A DNA stretch of 64,000 nucleotides from Flavobacterium sp. IMCC34852 (GTDB lineage Bacteria > Bacteroidota > Bacteroidia > Flavobacteriales > Flavobacteriaceae), in contig NZ_CP121446.1 of assembly GCF_030643905.1 (NCBI RefSeq), forward strand, positions 868,001 to 932,000, read 5' to 3'. This document shows, in pieces, positions 51,282-60,179 of the stretch. Position 1 is the stretch's first letter. Each line of letters starts with the position of its first letter. The translations under genes were made by a program, and so were the position numbers. Under the pieces are notes generated by a model, which was not told where the DNA came from, ran no database searches, and saw only the letters and a program-made list of their open reading frames with translations.

Positions 51282-53489
51282 ATGAAAACGGTTCTCAGAT
51301 TAGTATTTATATTTTGCTTTTTTCAAATGCAGGCGCAAGTTGGGATTAATACTACTGCACCCGATGCACAACTTGATATTAAAGCCAGCAGTCAAACCAG
51401 TCCTACCAATAAAGATGGATTGTTAATTCCACGGGTAGATGATTTTCCGGCTACTAACCCAACCGCTGCTCAACAAGGCATGATGGTTTATTTGATGGTA
51501 ACCTCAGGAGTAAATCCGCCTGGTCTTTATTATTGGGATAACCTTACTACTAGTTGGATAGGTATTTCCTCGACAGCTAATGGAGATAAAGATTGGTATA
51601 AAGCTGGGACAACGCTTACACCATCAAATACTGATGATATGTATCACATGGCCAATGTTGGGATTGGATTGGCTAATCCGTTATCTAAATTACATGTCAA
51701 AAATAGTGATTCAGGTTTAACGCCAAATCCAACGGCAGTGGCAACTATTGAAAGTAGTAACGGTACTTATTTCAATTTACTTTCAGGAGGTGAGTCAGGC
51801 GTATTATTTGGGGCTAATTCAAATGCCACCAATGGAGGAATCATTTATAATCCTTCTGGTTTGGCAAATAGCATGCTGCTGAGAACAAATGGTAATATTA
51901 ATAGGGTGGTTATTGGTCCAACCGGAAAAGTGGCATTAGGAAATTACGTCCCAACGGTGCAATTAGAGTTTGACAATGTGCACGGTGAAAAAATTTGTCT
52001 CTTTGGACAAACCGGTAATATGTATGGTTTTGGTATACAATCATCATTGTTGCAAATGTATACTCCCGCAGTCAACAACGATATCGCATTTGGATATGGA
52101 ACAACAGATGCTTTAACCGAAAGAATGCGAATTAAAGGTACAGGGAATGTTGGAATAGGTACGCCTACGCCTTCTACAAGATTGCATGTCAAGTATAATG
52201 ACTCTGGTATGACACCTAATGCAAGCGCATTGCTGACGGTTGAAAATAATGATAATACTTTTTTGCATTTATTATCTCCAACAGATTCAGGTATATTATT
52301 TGGGAGCGACAGTGTTTCCACTGATGGGGGAATTATATATGGGTCTCCTACTTATCCAAAGAGTATGGCTTTAAGAACGAATGGAAATGTGAATCGAATG
52401 ATTATTTCGGATACGGGTAATGTTGCATTAGGTAATTTCACACCTCAGTTTCCATTACATTTCAATGATGGATATGGAGATAAGGTGTCATTATGGGGAA
52501 GCACAATCAGTAATCATTATGGCTTCGGCATTCAAAACATGTTGCTTCAAATTCACGCCGATTACGATTTCAGCGATATTGCATTTGGTTATGGAAATAG
52601 TAGCGCTTTTACTGAAAGGATGCGGATTAAGGGGACCGGAAATGTTGGTATTGGAACTTCAACACCTTCCTCAAGATTGCATGTTCAAAATGGATCTTCA
52701 GCAATTACGGCCAACGGAAGTGCGATGATAACCGCTGAAACTAGCGGTACAAATGCTTACGTGAATGTGCTCTCTACCCAGGAAACGGGTGTCTTGTTTG
52801 GCGCTAGTGGCGCTTCCAATAATGGAGGTGTGATTTACAATTCTCCTACCTATCCTAATAGTCTCTTGCTAAGAACAGGTGGGAATACTAACAGAATGGT
52901 TATCGGTTCAACTGGAAATGTGGCTATAGGAAACTTCACACCAGATTATCCTTTGCATTTTCCGTCAACTGTTGGAGATAAAATTTCCTTATGGGGTAGT
53001 GCTGGAGCCCATTATGGATTTGGGATTCAAGGTTTCTTAATGCAAATACATTCAGCTGGAGTTAGTGATGATATTGCTTTTGGTTATGGCAGCAGTGCTG
53101 CTTTCACTGAGACGATGCGTGTTAAAGGAAGTGGTGAAGTTGGTATTGGAACTAGTACTCCAACGGCAGAATTGGAGGTTAACGGCTTTACCAAAATGGG
53201 GACTACAGCACCAGCCGTGAAAATGATTAAGCTAACAGGTACAACTAGTAATACTCAAGGAGGCTTTGTTCAACTAGTTCACGGATTAACCAGTTCAAAA
53301 ATTTTATCAGCGAGTGTCTTGGTGGAATACAGTACGGGGAATTCTGTACCGCCTTCTTATACGGGTTCTGCTGGTTATGAGTACGATTATTATATTTCAG
53401 GCACCAGTGTGGTGGTTTGGAATAAAACGGCGAATTCAGCCAATATTTTATCCAAACCAATTCGTGTTCTGGTTACTTATGAAGAATAG
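51282..53489 (+). CDS. Exported triple-repeat (tail-fibre-like) protein
   Basis: A 735-residue exported protein. The signal peptide ends MQAQ and is followed by the VGINTTAPDAQLDIKAS motif typical of flavobacterial tail-fibre-like surface proteins. Residues 125-288, 289-453 and 454-618 are three tandem repeats of 164-165 residues. Each starts with NVGIG.. or similar, and carries LLSxxxSGVLFGA, GGIIYNSPTYP, NRMxIxxTGNVALGNFTP, YGFGIQ, DIAFGYG and ERMRIKGTG. The C-terminus (about 640-735) is a beta-rich module with a YDYYISGTSVVVWNK segment. No S74 peptidase or T9SS domain is visible. A role in surface display or adhesion is inferred. It diverges from the LytTR regulator. Confidence 0.78.
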   Translation: MKTVLRLVFIFCFFQMQAQVGINTTAPDAQLDIKASSQTSPTNKDGLLIPRVDDFPATNPTAAQQGMMVYLMVTSGVNPPGLYYWDNLTTSWIGISSTANGDKDWYKAGTTLTPSNTDDMYHMANVGIGLANPLSKLHVKNSDSGLTPNPTAVATIESSNGTYFNLLSGGESGVLFGANSNATNGGIIYNPSGLANSMLLRTNGNINRVVIGPTGKVALGNYVPTVQLEFDNVHGEKICLFGQTGNMYGFGIQSSLLQMYTPAVNNDIAFGYGTTDALTERMRIKGTGNVGIGTPTPSTRLHVKYNDSGMTPNASALLTVENNDNTFLHLLSPTDSGILFGSDSVSTDGGIIYGSPTYPKSMALRTNGNVNRMIISDTGNVALGNFTPQFPLHFNDGYGDKVSLWGSTISNHYGFGIQNMLLQIHADYDFSDIAFGYGNSSAFTERMRIKGTGNVGIGTSTPSSRLHVQNGSSAITANGSAMITAETSGTNAYVNVLSTQETGVLFGASGASNNGGVIYNSPTYPNSLLLRTGGNTNRMVIGSTGNVAIGNFTPDYPLHFPSTVGDKISLWGSAGAHYGFGIQGFLMQIHSAGVSDDIAFGYGSSAAFTETMRVKGSGEVGIGTSTPTAELEVNGFTKMGTTAPAVKMIKLTGTTSNTQGGFVQLVHGLTSSKILSASVLVEYSTGNSVPPSYTGSAGYEYDYYISGTSVVVWNKTANSANILSKPIRVLVTYEE

Positions 53490-53552
53490 TGAATGGCATA
53501 TTTTTATGTTAAGAGGAGTTCGATAATTTGTTTTTCATAGTATATTTGAAGA

Positions 53553-54479
53553 ATGAAGATTGAAGAACAAAAAGAACTCGTCTCCGGTTTTAAGCATTTG
53601 GAATTATTGGCCAATCAAGTGGTCGAAGGCTTTATTTCGGGGATGCATAAATCGCCTTTTCATGGGTTTTCCGCCGAGTTTGCGGAACATAAAGTTTACA
53701 ATTCAGGCGAAAGCACTAAGCACATCGATTGGAAATTGTTTGCCAAAACCGACCGGCTTTACACCAAAAAATTCGAAGAAGAAACCAATCTCCGTTGTCA
53801 TTTGATTATAGACAACTCCTCGTCGATGCATTATCCCAAACTAAAAAGCAACGAACCATTTTACCACAATAAAATAGGTTTTTCCGTATTGGCTTCCGCC
53901 GTTTTAATGAATTTGTTAAAGAAGCAACGCGATGCTGTAGGTTTGAGTGTCTATTCAGATGCTTACGAATATTACGCACCGGAAAAAGGAAGCGACCGTC
54001 ACCACCGAATGATTTTGAATAAGCTCGAAGACCTTTTAGAAAATCCCAAAGTGTCTAAAAATACAGACACCGTAACATTTCTACATCAAATAGCCGAAAA
54101 AATTCACCGTCGTTCGATGATTATTCTCTTTACCGATATGTTTCAAACGGGAAATAGTGAAGCGTTGTTTAATGCTTTACAACATCTAAAACACAACAAA
54201 CATAAAGTAGTAGTGTTTCATGTCATCGATAAAAAAACCGAAATCAATTTCAATTTCGACAATGCACCGCGAAAATTTATCGATTTAGAGACAGGAGAAC
54301 AGATTAATATTTTTGCAGATTCCATCAAAGACGTCTACGAAGAAAAGGTTAATGAGTATTTCAAAACCTTAGCTATGACTTGTGCTCAAAACAAAATTAA
54401 GTATGTCCCGGTGGCTGTAGAGGATTCTTTTGAAAAAATTTTAACGACATACTTGGTTGAAAAACAAATGTTTGGTTAG
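53553..54479 (+). CDS. DUF58 domain protein
   Basis: A 308-residue cytoplasmic protein of the DUF58 family. The signature SGMHKSPFHGFSAEFAEHKVYNSGE at about 29-53 is followed by an IDWKLFAKTDRLYTKKFEEE segment (about 58-77), then a von-Willebrand-A-like fold with the metal site DNSSSMHY (DxSxS). In many bacteria DUF58 genes occur next to MoxR-type AAA ATPases and BatA/B genes. No such partner is in this window. It lies directly downstream of the triple-repeat protein and upstream of tRNA-Asp. Confidence 0.9.
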   Translation: MKIEEQKELVSGFKHLELLANQVVEGFISGMHKSPFHGFSAEFAEHKVYNSGESTKHIDWKLFAKTDRLYTKKFEEETNLRCHLIIDNSSSMHYPKLKSNEPFYHNKIGFSVLASAVLMNLLKKQRDAVGLSVYSDAYEYYAPEKGSDRHHRMILNKLEDLLENPKVSKNTDTVTFLHQIAEKIHRRSMIILFTDMFQTGNSEALFNALQHLKHNKHKVVVFHVIDKKTEINFNFDNAPRKFIDLETGEQINIFADSIKDVYEEKVNEYFKTLAMTCAQNKIKYVPVAVEDSFEKILTTYLVEKQMFG

Positions 54480-54517
54480 TCCGTCAAAATCATTTTCGTT
54501 TTTTTAGATAAAAAATG

Positions 54518-54547
54518 TTGCAGAATTGAAAATCAGTTGTATATTTG
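54518..54547 (+). promoter_or_regulatory. tRNA-Asp promoter
   Basis: TTG (54518-54520), 19 bases, then TATATTTG (54540-54547): an ideal flavobacterial -33/-7 pair, 18 bases upstream of the tRNA. Confidence 0.75.
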
Positions 54548-54565
54548 CAACCGCAATTAAGCGAT

Positions 54566-54639
54566 GGTTTGGTAGTTCAGTTGGTTAGAATACATGCCTG
54601 TCACGCATGGGGTCGCGGGTTCGAGTCCCGTCCAGACCG
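54566..54639 (+). tRNA. tRNA-Asp (GTC)
   Basis: A 74-base cloverleaf: acceptor GGTTTGG/CCAGACC (54566-54572 and 54632-54638), D arm GTTC/GAAT, anticodon stem CATGC/GCATG with anticodon GTC (54600-54602), five-base variable loop, T arm GCGGG/CCCGT with TTCGAGT loop, discriminator G. The 3' CCA is not encoded and must be added by the CCA enzyme. Confidence 0.97.
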
Positions 54640-54650
54640 CTAAAATTGGG

Positions 54651-54679
54651 AAAGGTTTTCGGAAACGAAAACCTTTTTT
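54651..54679 (+). terminator. tRNA-Asp terminator with GAAA tetraloop
   Basis: AAAGGTTTTCG (54651-54661), loop GAAA, CGAAAACCTTT (54666-54676), T tract. Confidence 0.85.
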
Positions 54680-54937
54680 GCCCAAAATAGGTTTTTAAAA
54701 AACTTGTTTAGGTTCCAATAAAGTATCTAAGATTAGTTGTGTTGTTTCGATACGAATTTGTAACTCGTATCAAGGTTTAGTAGTTAGACCAATGAAAAGC
54801 TTTCCCTTTTTTAGGGATGGCTTTTTTGCTTTACAGAGGTTTGGTTTTTTTGTGTTATAATTCATTGAAAATTTGTAACTTGCGTTGCTTTATTTTAAAA
54901 TATTGCCAATTGTCAATCAACCAAACCAATTCAAAAC
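54680..54937. other. Intergenic stretch after tRNA-Asp with two more hairpins
   Basis: No gene is visible here. It holds a 7-bp hairpin GATACGA (54749-54755) with TCGTATC (54765-54771), and a second terminator-like hairpin with arms from 54795 to 54825 followed by T residues. No attachment-site duplication of the tRNA 3' end was found. Confidence 0.55.
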
Positions 54938-57900
54938 ATGAAAAAACTATTACTTGTACTTATTTTATTTTTTTCAACCTCCATTTTAGTAGCCCAAAAT
55001 TTTAATCAGCCTTCACAATTTAATAATGTGTGTGATGATGATAATGATGGTATTGCAGCCTTCTGGTTGGGAGAAATATCCTTTGAAATCTTAGGAAATT
55101 TAAATGCTCAGGATTATGTGATAACCCATCACGAAACTCAGACAGATGCGGCCACAGGTGCCAACGCATTATCAAGTCCGTATTTAAATATTAATCCTTT
55201 TAACCAAACTATTTTTGTTAGAATAGTAACCGTAGCCACCAATGAAGTTACGATTTTGACCTATAATTTAACGGTTAATCCAACACCGGAAGCTCCGACT
55301 GTTACAGTAACTAATTGTGCCAGTCTTATCACTAGTTTTCCTTGTTGGGATTTGACAACTGTTGTTCCGCAAATTCTTAATGGTAATCCAAGTTTATTGG
55401 TTTCCTTTTTTATGACTCAGTTTGATGCACAAGCTAATATTAATCAAATTGCCAACCCGAATTGTTACATAAGCGCTGTTGGCGCTCCGACTCAGCCACC
55501 GATTTTTTACAGAGTTGAATTTCCGAATACCGGATGTTTTGCTATCGGTATAGTTGAATTGATTACTATTACTTGTGAAAACCCAAATTGTCCCGCACCG
55601 GCACAATTTATCATTGATAGTGCAACTTCAGACTCTATAACCCTTGATTGGGCACAGAGTGCAGGAGCAACCTCATATACCATAACCTATTCGGTTAATG
55701 GTGGACCTTTTATGACACTTATTACTCAAATGGTGAGTTCCGTTACTATTCCTAACTTGCTTTGTGATTCCAATTATGTTTTCTCGGTTAGTGCTAATTG
55801 TGGCAGTAATGGCATGAGCGCAGCGTCAAATTGGATTACTTACACTACATCCGCGTGTAATCCGCAACCCGGACAGCCTATAAATCTTAATGAATGTGGT
55901 GATGATTCTCAAGCATGTTTTGATTTGACTGAAAATGATTTTTATATCATTGGTAACTTAAATCCATCAGAATATACAATCACTTACCATATTACACAAC
56001 CAGATGCGGAAAATGATGTGGCCGTAATTACAACTCCGGCGAATTATTGTGCCCAACATGGAGCAGTAATTTACGCTCGTTTAGAAAATAATGCGACTCA
56101 AGAATATCAGTTCTTCGCTTTCGCTTTGATTGTAGATAATTTTTTCCCCGGAACTATGTCATTACCTTCATTGCAACAATGTGATGACAATAATGACGGT
56201 TTTGTCACTTTTGATTTAACCAGTATTGAAGCCGCGTTAAACTCAAATAATGTTGTGGTATACTATCCGAGTTTGTCCAACGCTCAAAATCAAGTAGTGC
56301 CTTTTGCCAATCCATCTCAACTTAACTTAAGTACTCAGAACATGGTAACTATGGTTTTTGCCCGTGAAATTATTCAAAACGGTTGTGACCAAATTTACAG
56401 CTTTGAGTTGTTGGCGTATCCTAACTGTAATTTGGCTTACACATGTTCACAAGCCAATTCGTTGTGTAATGCCTTAGGAGTTCCGTTTGCAAACACTGTC
56501 AATGTTAACGGAAGCGGTTCTGCTAATTGTTTGGGAACTACACCAAACCCTACATGGTTTTTCTTACCGGTGAGTCAGGCGGGCAATATTACTTTTCAAG
56601 TAAATCAAGTATCTAATAACGGACAACCTTTGGATGTTGATTACATTATGTATGGTCCTTTTACATCACCTACCGTAGCTTGCGGAAATCAAAGTATGTT
56701 ACTAAGTAATGTAGTGTCTTGTAGCTACTCTGCTGCGGCAGTGGAATATCCGTTTATTCCAAACGCATTACCGGGTCAATATTATTTATTGATGGTAACT
56801 AACTTTAGCAACAACCCGGGATTAATCACCATCACAGAAGCAAATACCTCCAATACAGGAGCTATTGACTGTTCCGGATTGCGTTTAAATGCCTTTTTAG
56901 ATGTTAACAGTAATGGAACACAAGACACCGGTGAACAAAATTTCCCATTAGGACAATTCACCTATGAAATCAACAACAACGGGAATGTGCACAACATAAT
57001 TTCTCCAACCGGAGTTTATAATATTTATGATACTAATGGATCTAATTCATATGATTTGAGTTATACCATTGACCCCAATTATGCTGCTTCTTACGCCATA
57101 ACCACGGCTTCCTATAGCAATGTGAATGTAGTAATCGGTGGCGGAATGCAAACTTATAATTTCCCGATTACCGTAACGCAAACCTACAATGACTTGGCCG
57201 TAAATATTGTCCCTGTAAATGCACCGAGACCTGGTTTTACTTATATGAATAAAATAGTGTATACCAATAATGGTAACCAAACCATAGCCTCAGGAACGGT
57301 GACTTTTAATCATGATCCTTTGGTTTCAATAGTGGGTAATACACAATCGGGGACAACACCAATTACTAATGGTTTTACTCATAATTTTACCAACTTATTG
57401 CCTTTTGAGTCCAGACAAATTATGGTAACAATGCAGGTACCAACCCTTCCAACGGTAAACATTGGCGGATTATTAACCAATACAGCTTCAATAATTCCGC
57501 TTACCGGTGATGTGGTTCCGGCCAATAATTCGGCTACCAATACCCAAATTATTATCGGAGCTTATGACCCGAATGACAAAATGGAAGCTCATGGAGAACA
57601 AATTTTGCATTCAACATTCACCGCTAACGATTATTTAACTTATACCATCCGTTTTGAAAATACGGGAACAGCCAGTGCCATCAATGTTAGGGTAAATGAT
57701 GTCTTGAATTCTCAACTGGACTCAAGTTCAATTCGAATGGTAAGTGCAAGTCATCCATACATTATGGACAGAATAGGAAACAATATTAATTGGCTTTTTG
57801 ACAATATCATGTTGCCGCCGTCTGTAGCGAATACCAATATTGGAAAAGGATACATAACGTTCCAAATAAAACCTATGTCGGGTTATGCCGTAGGCGATAT

Positions 57901-58249
57901 TATTCCAAATACAGCTTCTATTTATTTCGATTTCAATCCGCCTATTATTACCAATACTTTCAATACAGAGTTTGTACAACAGTTAGGCGTAGGCGAATTT
58001 GAGAATGCCGATTTTGTTTTCTTCCCGAATCCGGTTTCCGATATTGTGACGATTCAAGTGAAAAACGAAGGAACCATTGCCAACATAGCCGTTTACGATG
58101 TGTCAGGCAAAATGATTATGGCCCAAAAACCAACCCATGCGTTATCAATACAAACACTCGATTTGTCTTCGGTTTCCAAAGGCATGTATCTTTTAGAAGT
58201 AACAACTGATTCAAACCTAAAAGTAGTGAAAAAGTTAATTGTAGAATAA
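54938..58249 (+). CDS. Large T9SS-secreted multidomain protein
   Basis: A 1103-residue exported protein. The signal peptide ends ILVAQ. Several repeats with Asp-rich, calcium-binding-like DDDNDGIAAF and DDNNDGFVTF stretches lie in the first half. A fibronectin-III-like module (about 224-310: CPAPAQFIIDSATSDSITLDW, YTITYSVNGGPF) sits among them. The second half has a DVNSNGTQDTGEQ segment and the conserved flavobacterial module YTIRFENTGTASAINVRVNDVL...GYITFQIKP. It ends with a type A sorting domain (FFPNPVSDIVTIQV, YDVSGKMI, SKGMYLLEVT, KKLIVE). Adhesion or surface display is inferred. Confidence 0.88.
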   Translation: MKKLLLVLILFFSTSILVAQNFNQPSQFNNVCDDDNDGIAAFWLGEISFEILGNLNAQDYVITHHETQTDAATGANALSSPYLNINPFNQTIFVRIVTVATNEVTILTYNLTVNPTPEAPTVTVTNCASLITSFPCWDLTTVVPQILNGNPSLLVSFFMTQFDAQANINQIANPNCYISAVGAPTQPPIFYRVEFPNTGCFAIGIVELITITCENPNCPAPAQFIIDSATSDSITLDWAQSAGATSYTITYSVNGGPFMTLITQMVSSVTIPNLLCDSNYVFSVSANCGSNGMSAASNWITYTTSACNPQPGQPINLNECGDDSQACFDLTENDFYIIGNLNPSEYTITYHITQPDAENDVAVITTPANYCAQHGAVIYARLENNATQEYQFFAFALIVDNFFPGTMSLPSLQQCDDNNDGFVTFDLTSIEAALNSNNVVVYYPSLSNAQNQVVPFANPSQLNLSTQNMVTMVFAREIIQNGCDQIYSFELLAYPNCNLAYTCSQANSLCNALGVPFANTVNVNGSGSANCLGTTPNPTWFFLPVSQAGNITFQVNQVSNNGQPLDVDYIMYGPFTSPTVACGNQSMLLSNVVSCSYSAAAVEYPFIPNALPGQYYLLMVTNFSNNPGLITITEANTSNTGAIDCSGLRLNAFLDVNSNGTQDTGEQNFPLGQFTYEINNNGNVHNIISPTGVYNIYDTNGSNSYDLSYTIDPNYAASYAITTASYSNVNVVIGGGMQTYNFPITVTQTYNDLAVNIVPVNAPRPGFTYMNKIVYTNNGNQTIASGTVTFNHDPLVSIVGNTQSGTTPITNGFTHNFTNLLPFESRQIMVTMQVPTLPTVNIGGLLTNTASIIPLTGDVVPANNSATNTQIIIGAYDPNDKMEAHGEQILHSTFTANDYLTYTIRFENTGTASAINVRVNDVLNSQLDSSSIRMVSASHPYIMDRIGNNINWLFDNIMLPPSVANTNIGKGYITFQIKPMSGYAVGDIIPNTASIYFDFNPPIITNTFNTEFVQQLGVGEFENADFVFFPNPVSDIVTIQVKNEGTIANIAVYDVSGKMIMAQKPTHALSIQTLDLSSVSKGMYLLEVTTDSNLKVVKKLIVE

Positions 58250-58268
58250 ATACAAAGTTTAAAACCAC

Positions 58269-58300
58269 AAAGCCTTCTTTCGAGAAGGCTTTTCTTTTTT
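58269..58300 (+). terminator. Terminator of the large T9SS gene
   Basis: AAAGCCTTCT, loop TTCG, AGAAGGCTTTT (58269-58293), T tract, 20 bases after the stop codon. Confidence 0.85.
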
Positions 58301-58367
58301 AGGCAAACCGTAGCTTGGTGAATATAATTTCTTATTTTTGAAACTGTTAATCCGATGGAAACCATAC

Positions 58368-58844
58368 ATGAAAAAAGCACTCGCTTTATTGTTACTAACC
58401 TTTAGTTTTTCCTGCCAATACTTGGAGAAGAAAGCACCTTCCGAACAGGAGTTGCTCAACCAACAAATAAAGGAAATCAATTGGAAAGAAGTCGACGAAT
58501 ATCCATCAGTAGCCGATTGTGAAAAACTGACGGATGCGGCCCAACGCAAACAATGCTTTTTCGACTTTTTAACCGCTACTATTGAACAAAAATTAGCCAT
58601 CGATACGTTGGCTACCATGTTCCCGAAATTAGACACCATAGAAGTCAGAGTAACCATTTTACCCGATGCGACTTTAGAGTTTAATCCCGAATTCCCTAAA
58701 GATTCCGTAGCCTACGATACTATCAAAATCGACAGCATTCTCAGAGCACGTTTGATTGGTTTTCCCAAAGTAAATCCGGCTTTAAAAAGAGGTATTCCGG
58801 TAAAAACGCAGTTTGTGCTTCCGGTGATTATTAAGCAAGAATAA
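58368..58844 (+). CDS. TonB C-terminal-like lipoprotein
   Basis: A 158-residue lipoprotein. The signal peptide ends SFSC. The mature domain shows the pattern of TonB C-terminal modules: VDEYPSVADCEKLTDAAQRKQCFFDFL, ATMFPKLDTIEVRVTILPDATLEF and a final VNPALKRGIPVKTQFVLPVII. No membrane-spanning or Pro-rich energy-transducing region is present, so it is not a classical TonB. The ATG at 58368 was chosen for its signal peptide. The in-frame TTG at 58338 has none. Function unknown. Confidence 0.72.
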   Translation: MKKALALLLLTFSFSCQYLEKKAPSEQELLNQQIKEINWKEVDEYPSVADCEKLTDAAQRKQCFFDFLTATIEQKLAIDTLATMFPKLDTIEVRVTILPDATLEFNPEFPKDSVAYDTIKIDSILRARLIGFPKVNPALKRGIPVKTQFVLPVIIKQE

Positions 58845-58875
58845 TTTTTTTAGGATTTATTCTGAATTTATTTCA

Positions 58876-58986
58876 GAAGCTCTTTTCGGCTATGCGTTCC
58901 AATCTTTTTATGGTTTGTCACCCTGAGCGCAGACGAAGGGCTTTTTTCAAACCATAAAAAGGATTTCCACTACTATCCGGGCTAGA
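58876..58986 (-). repeat. Palindromic intergenic repeat, family 1, copy D
   Basis: On the minus strand it runs TAGCCCGGATAGTAGTGGAA, then a 14-bp perfect stem (CTTTTTATGGTTTG at 58904-58917 and its complement at 58948-58961) enclosing CCCTGAGCGCAGACGAAGGG, and ends GAGCTTC. It is the longest copy in the window. Confidence 0.75.
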
Positions 58987-59045
58987 CTTTGCTATGCAAA
59001 AATACCTGAAGCCTACTGGGCTTCCTCCTCTTAATCTCAAATGGG

Positions 59046-60179
59046 CTATTTAGAAAATTGTCTGCCTTTCCAAGAAAAGTTGCCAAACAAAGAATAAACG
59101 CCAACCAAACTCGAGTAAAAAGGATAAATGATGCTTGTTGTAAGAGGTAAAATCCATTGGCCTTTGAGTAAGTATTTGTTGGTTTTATGTAACAACCAGT
59201 AATCCACCAAATATTTAGCCGAAAAAACCCCAAGCAAAATACTCCAGTCAAAGTTCCCCACAACAGACAACAGACAACAGATAACCAACCCAAGGTTCAT
59301 CAACAACACTATAACCGCTAAGAACTTCGCGTAACTGCTTTGATAACCGCTTGTTTTACTTGCCCAACGAACCCGTTGCATAAAGAAATCAAACAAATCA
59401 TTTTCGGGTTTTGTTTTAACGATGCTTTCCGTGTTTTTTAAGTAATGAATTTTGTCTAAGTGATTCTTTGTCGCCTTCTGTAACAAGAAAACATCATCGC
59501 CGCTGGCATTTTTGGAAACGCCTTCAAAACCACCAATTTCTTTAAAGAGTTTTTTGGTATAAGCAAAATTGGCACCGTTACACATAAACGGTTTTCTAAT
59601 CCCAAAACTGCCTATAGTTGTGCCTTGTAAACTCAACAAATCCAGTTGTTGGAACTTGTGAAACCAATTGTTTTTGGTTTTGTATTTTACCGCTCCGACG
59701 ATCATTTCCGGTTGGTGTTTTTGAATGTAATTGTCCAAAGTCAGCAACCAATTTTCAGGAACAGTACAATCCGCATCCGTAGTAATAATCCAATCGTGTT
59801 TGATGATGGGAACCGCTCGTCCGATAGCGTCTTTTTTAGGCGAATTTGATAAGCGTAAATTCTCCAAAAGTGTTGTGTCCAAAAATTCATGGTCCAATCG
59901 CCATTTGATACAAACGCGTTCGGAAAGGTCGGTAGAAAAGTCATCCACCATCACAATTTCGATTAACTTATAAGGATAATTCAGTTTAGAAAATGACTGC
60001 AATAGTCTCGGTAAATTTTTTTCCTCATTGCGAAACGGAACGATGATAGAAAAAGCTGTTTTAGGTTCAACAGCCGTTCTTTTGAAAGTTTTGACTTTGT
60101 CATAGCCCAAAATCAATTGAACCATTAGTGCAACATAAACTAATAAAATCAGGGAAAGTGCTATTGTAATCAATTCCAT
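59046..60179 (-). CDS. Processive GT2 glycosyltransferase
   Basis: A 377-residue membrane glycosyltransferase. An N-terminal helix (residues 3-23) and two or three C-terminal helices flank a GT2 catalytic domain. Its motifs are SIIVPFRNEEKNLP, VMVDDFSTD, ITTDADCTVP (DxD), GDDVFLLQKA (catalytic acid region) and QRVRWASK (Q-x-x-RW). This is the pattern of cellulose-synthase-like and ceramide-glucosyltransferase-like enzymes. It overlaps by 10 bases with the upstream flippase-like gene, so the two form a translationally coupled pair, probably for a glycolipid or polysaccharide. Confidence 0.9.
   Translation of the reverse strand: MELITIALSLILLVYVALMVQLILGYDKVKTFKRTAVEPKTAFSIIVPFRNEEKNLPRLLQSFSKLNYPYKLIEIVMVDDFSTDLSERVCIKWRLDHEFLDTTLLENLRLSNSPKKDAIGRAVPIIKHDWIITTDADCTVPENWLLTLDNYIQKHQPEMIVGAVKYKTKNNWFHKFQQLDLLSLQGTTIGSFGIRKPFMCNGANFAYTKKLFKEIGGFEGVSKNASGDDVFLLQKATKNHLDKIHYLKNTESIVKTKPENDLFDFFMQRVRWASKTSGYQSSYAKFLAVIVLLMNLGLVICCLLSVVGNFDWSILLGVFSAKYLVDYWLLHKTNKYLLKGQWILPLTTSIIYPFYSSLVGVYSLFGNFSWKGRQFSK

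Noticed and set aside
51282..53489. Prophage, because of the tail-fibre-like protein
   Set aside because: No capsid, terminase, integrase or other phage gene lies nearby. The protein has a signal peptide and sits in a chromosomal regulatory context.
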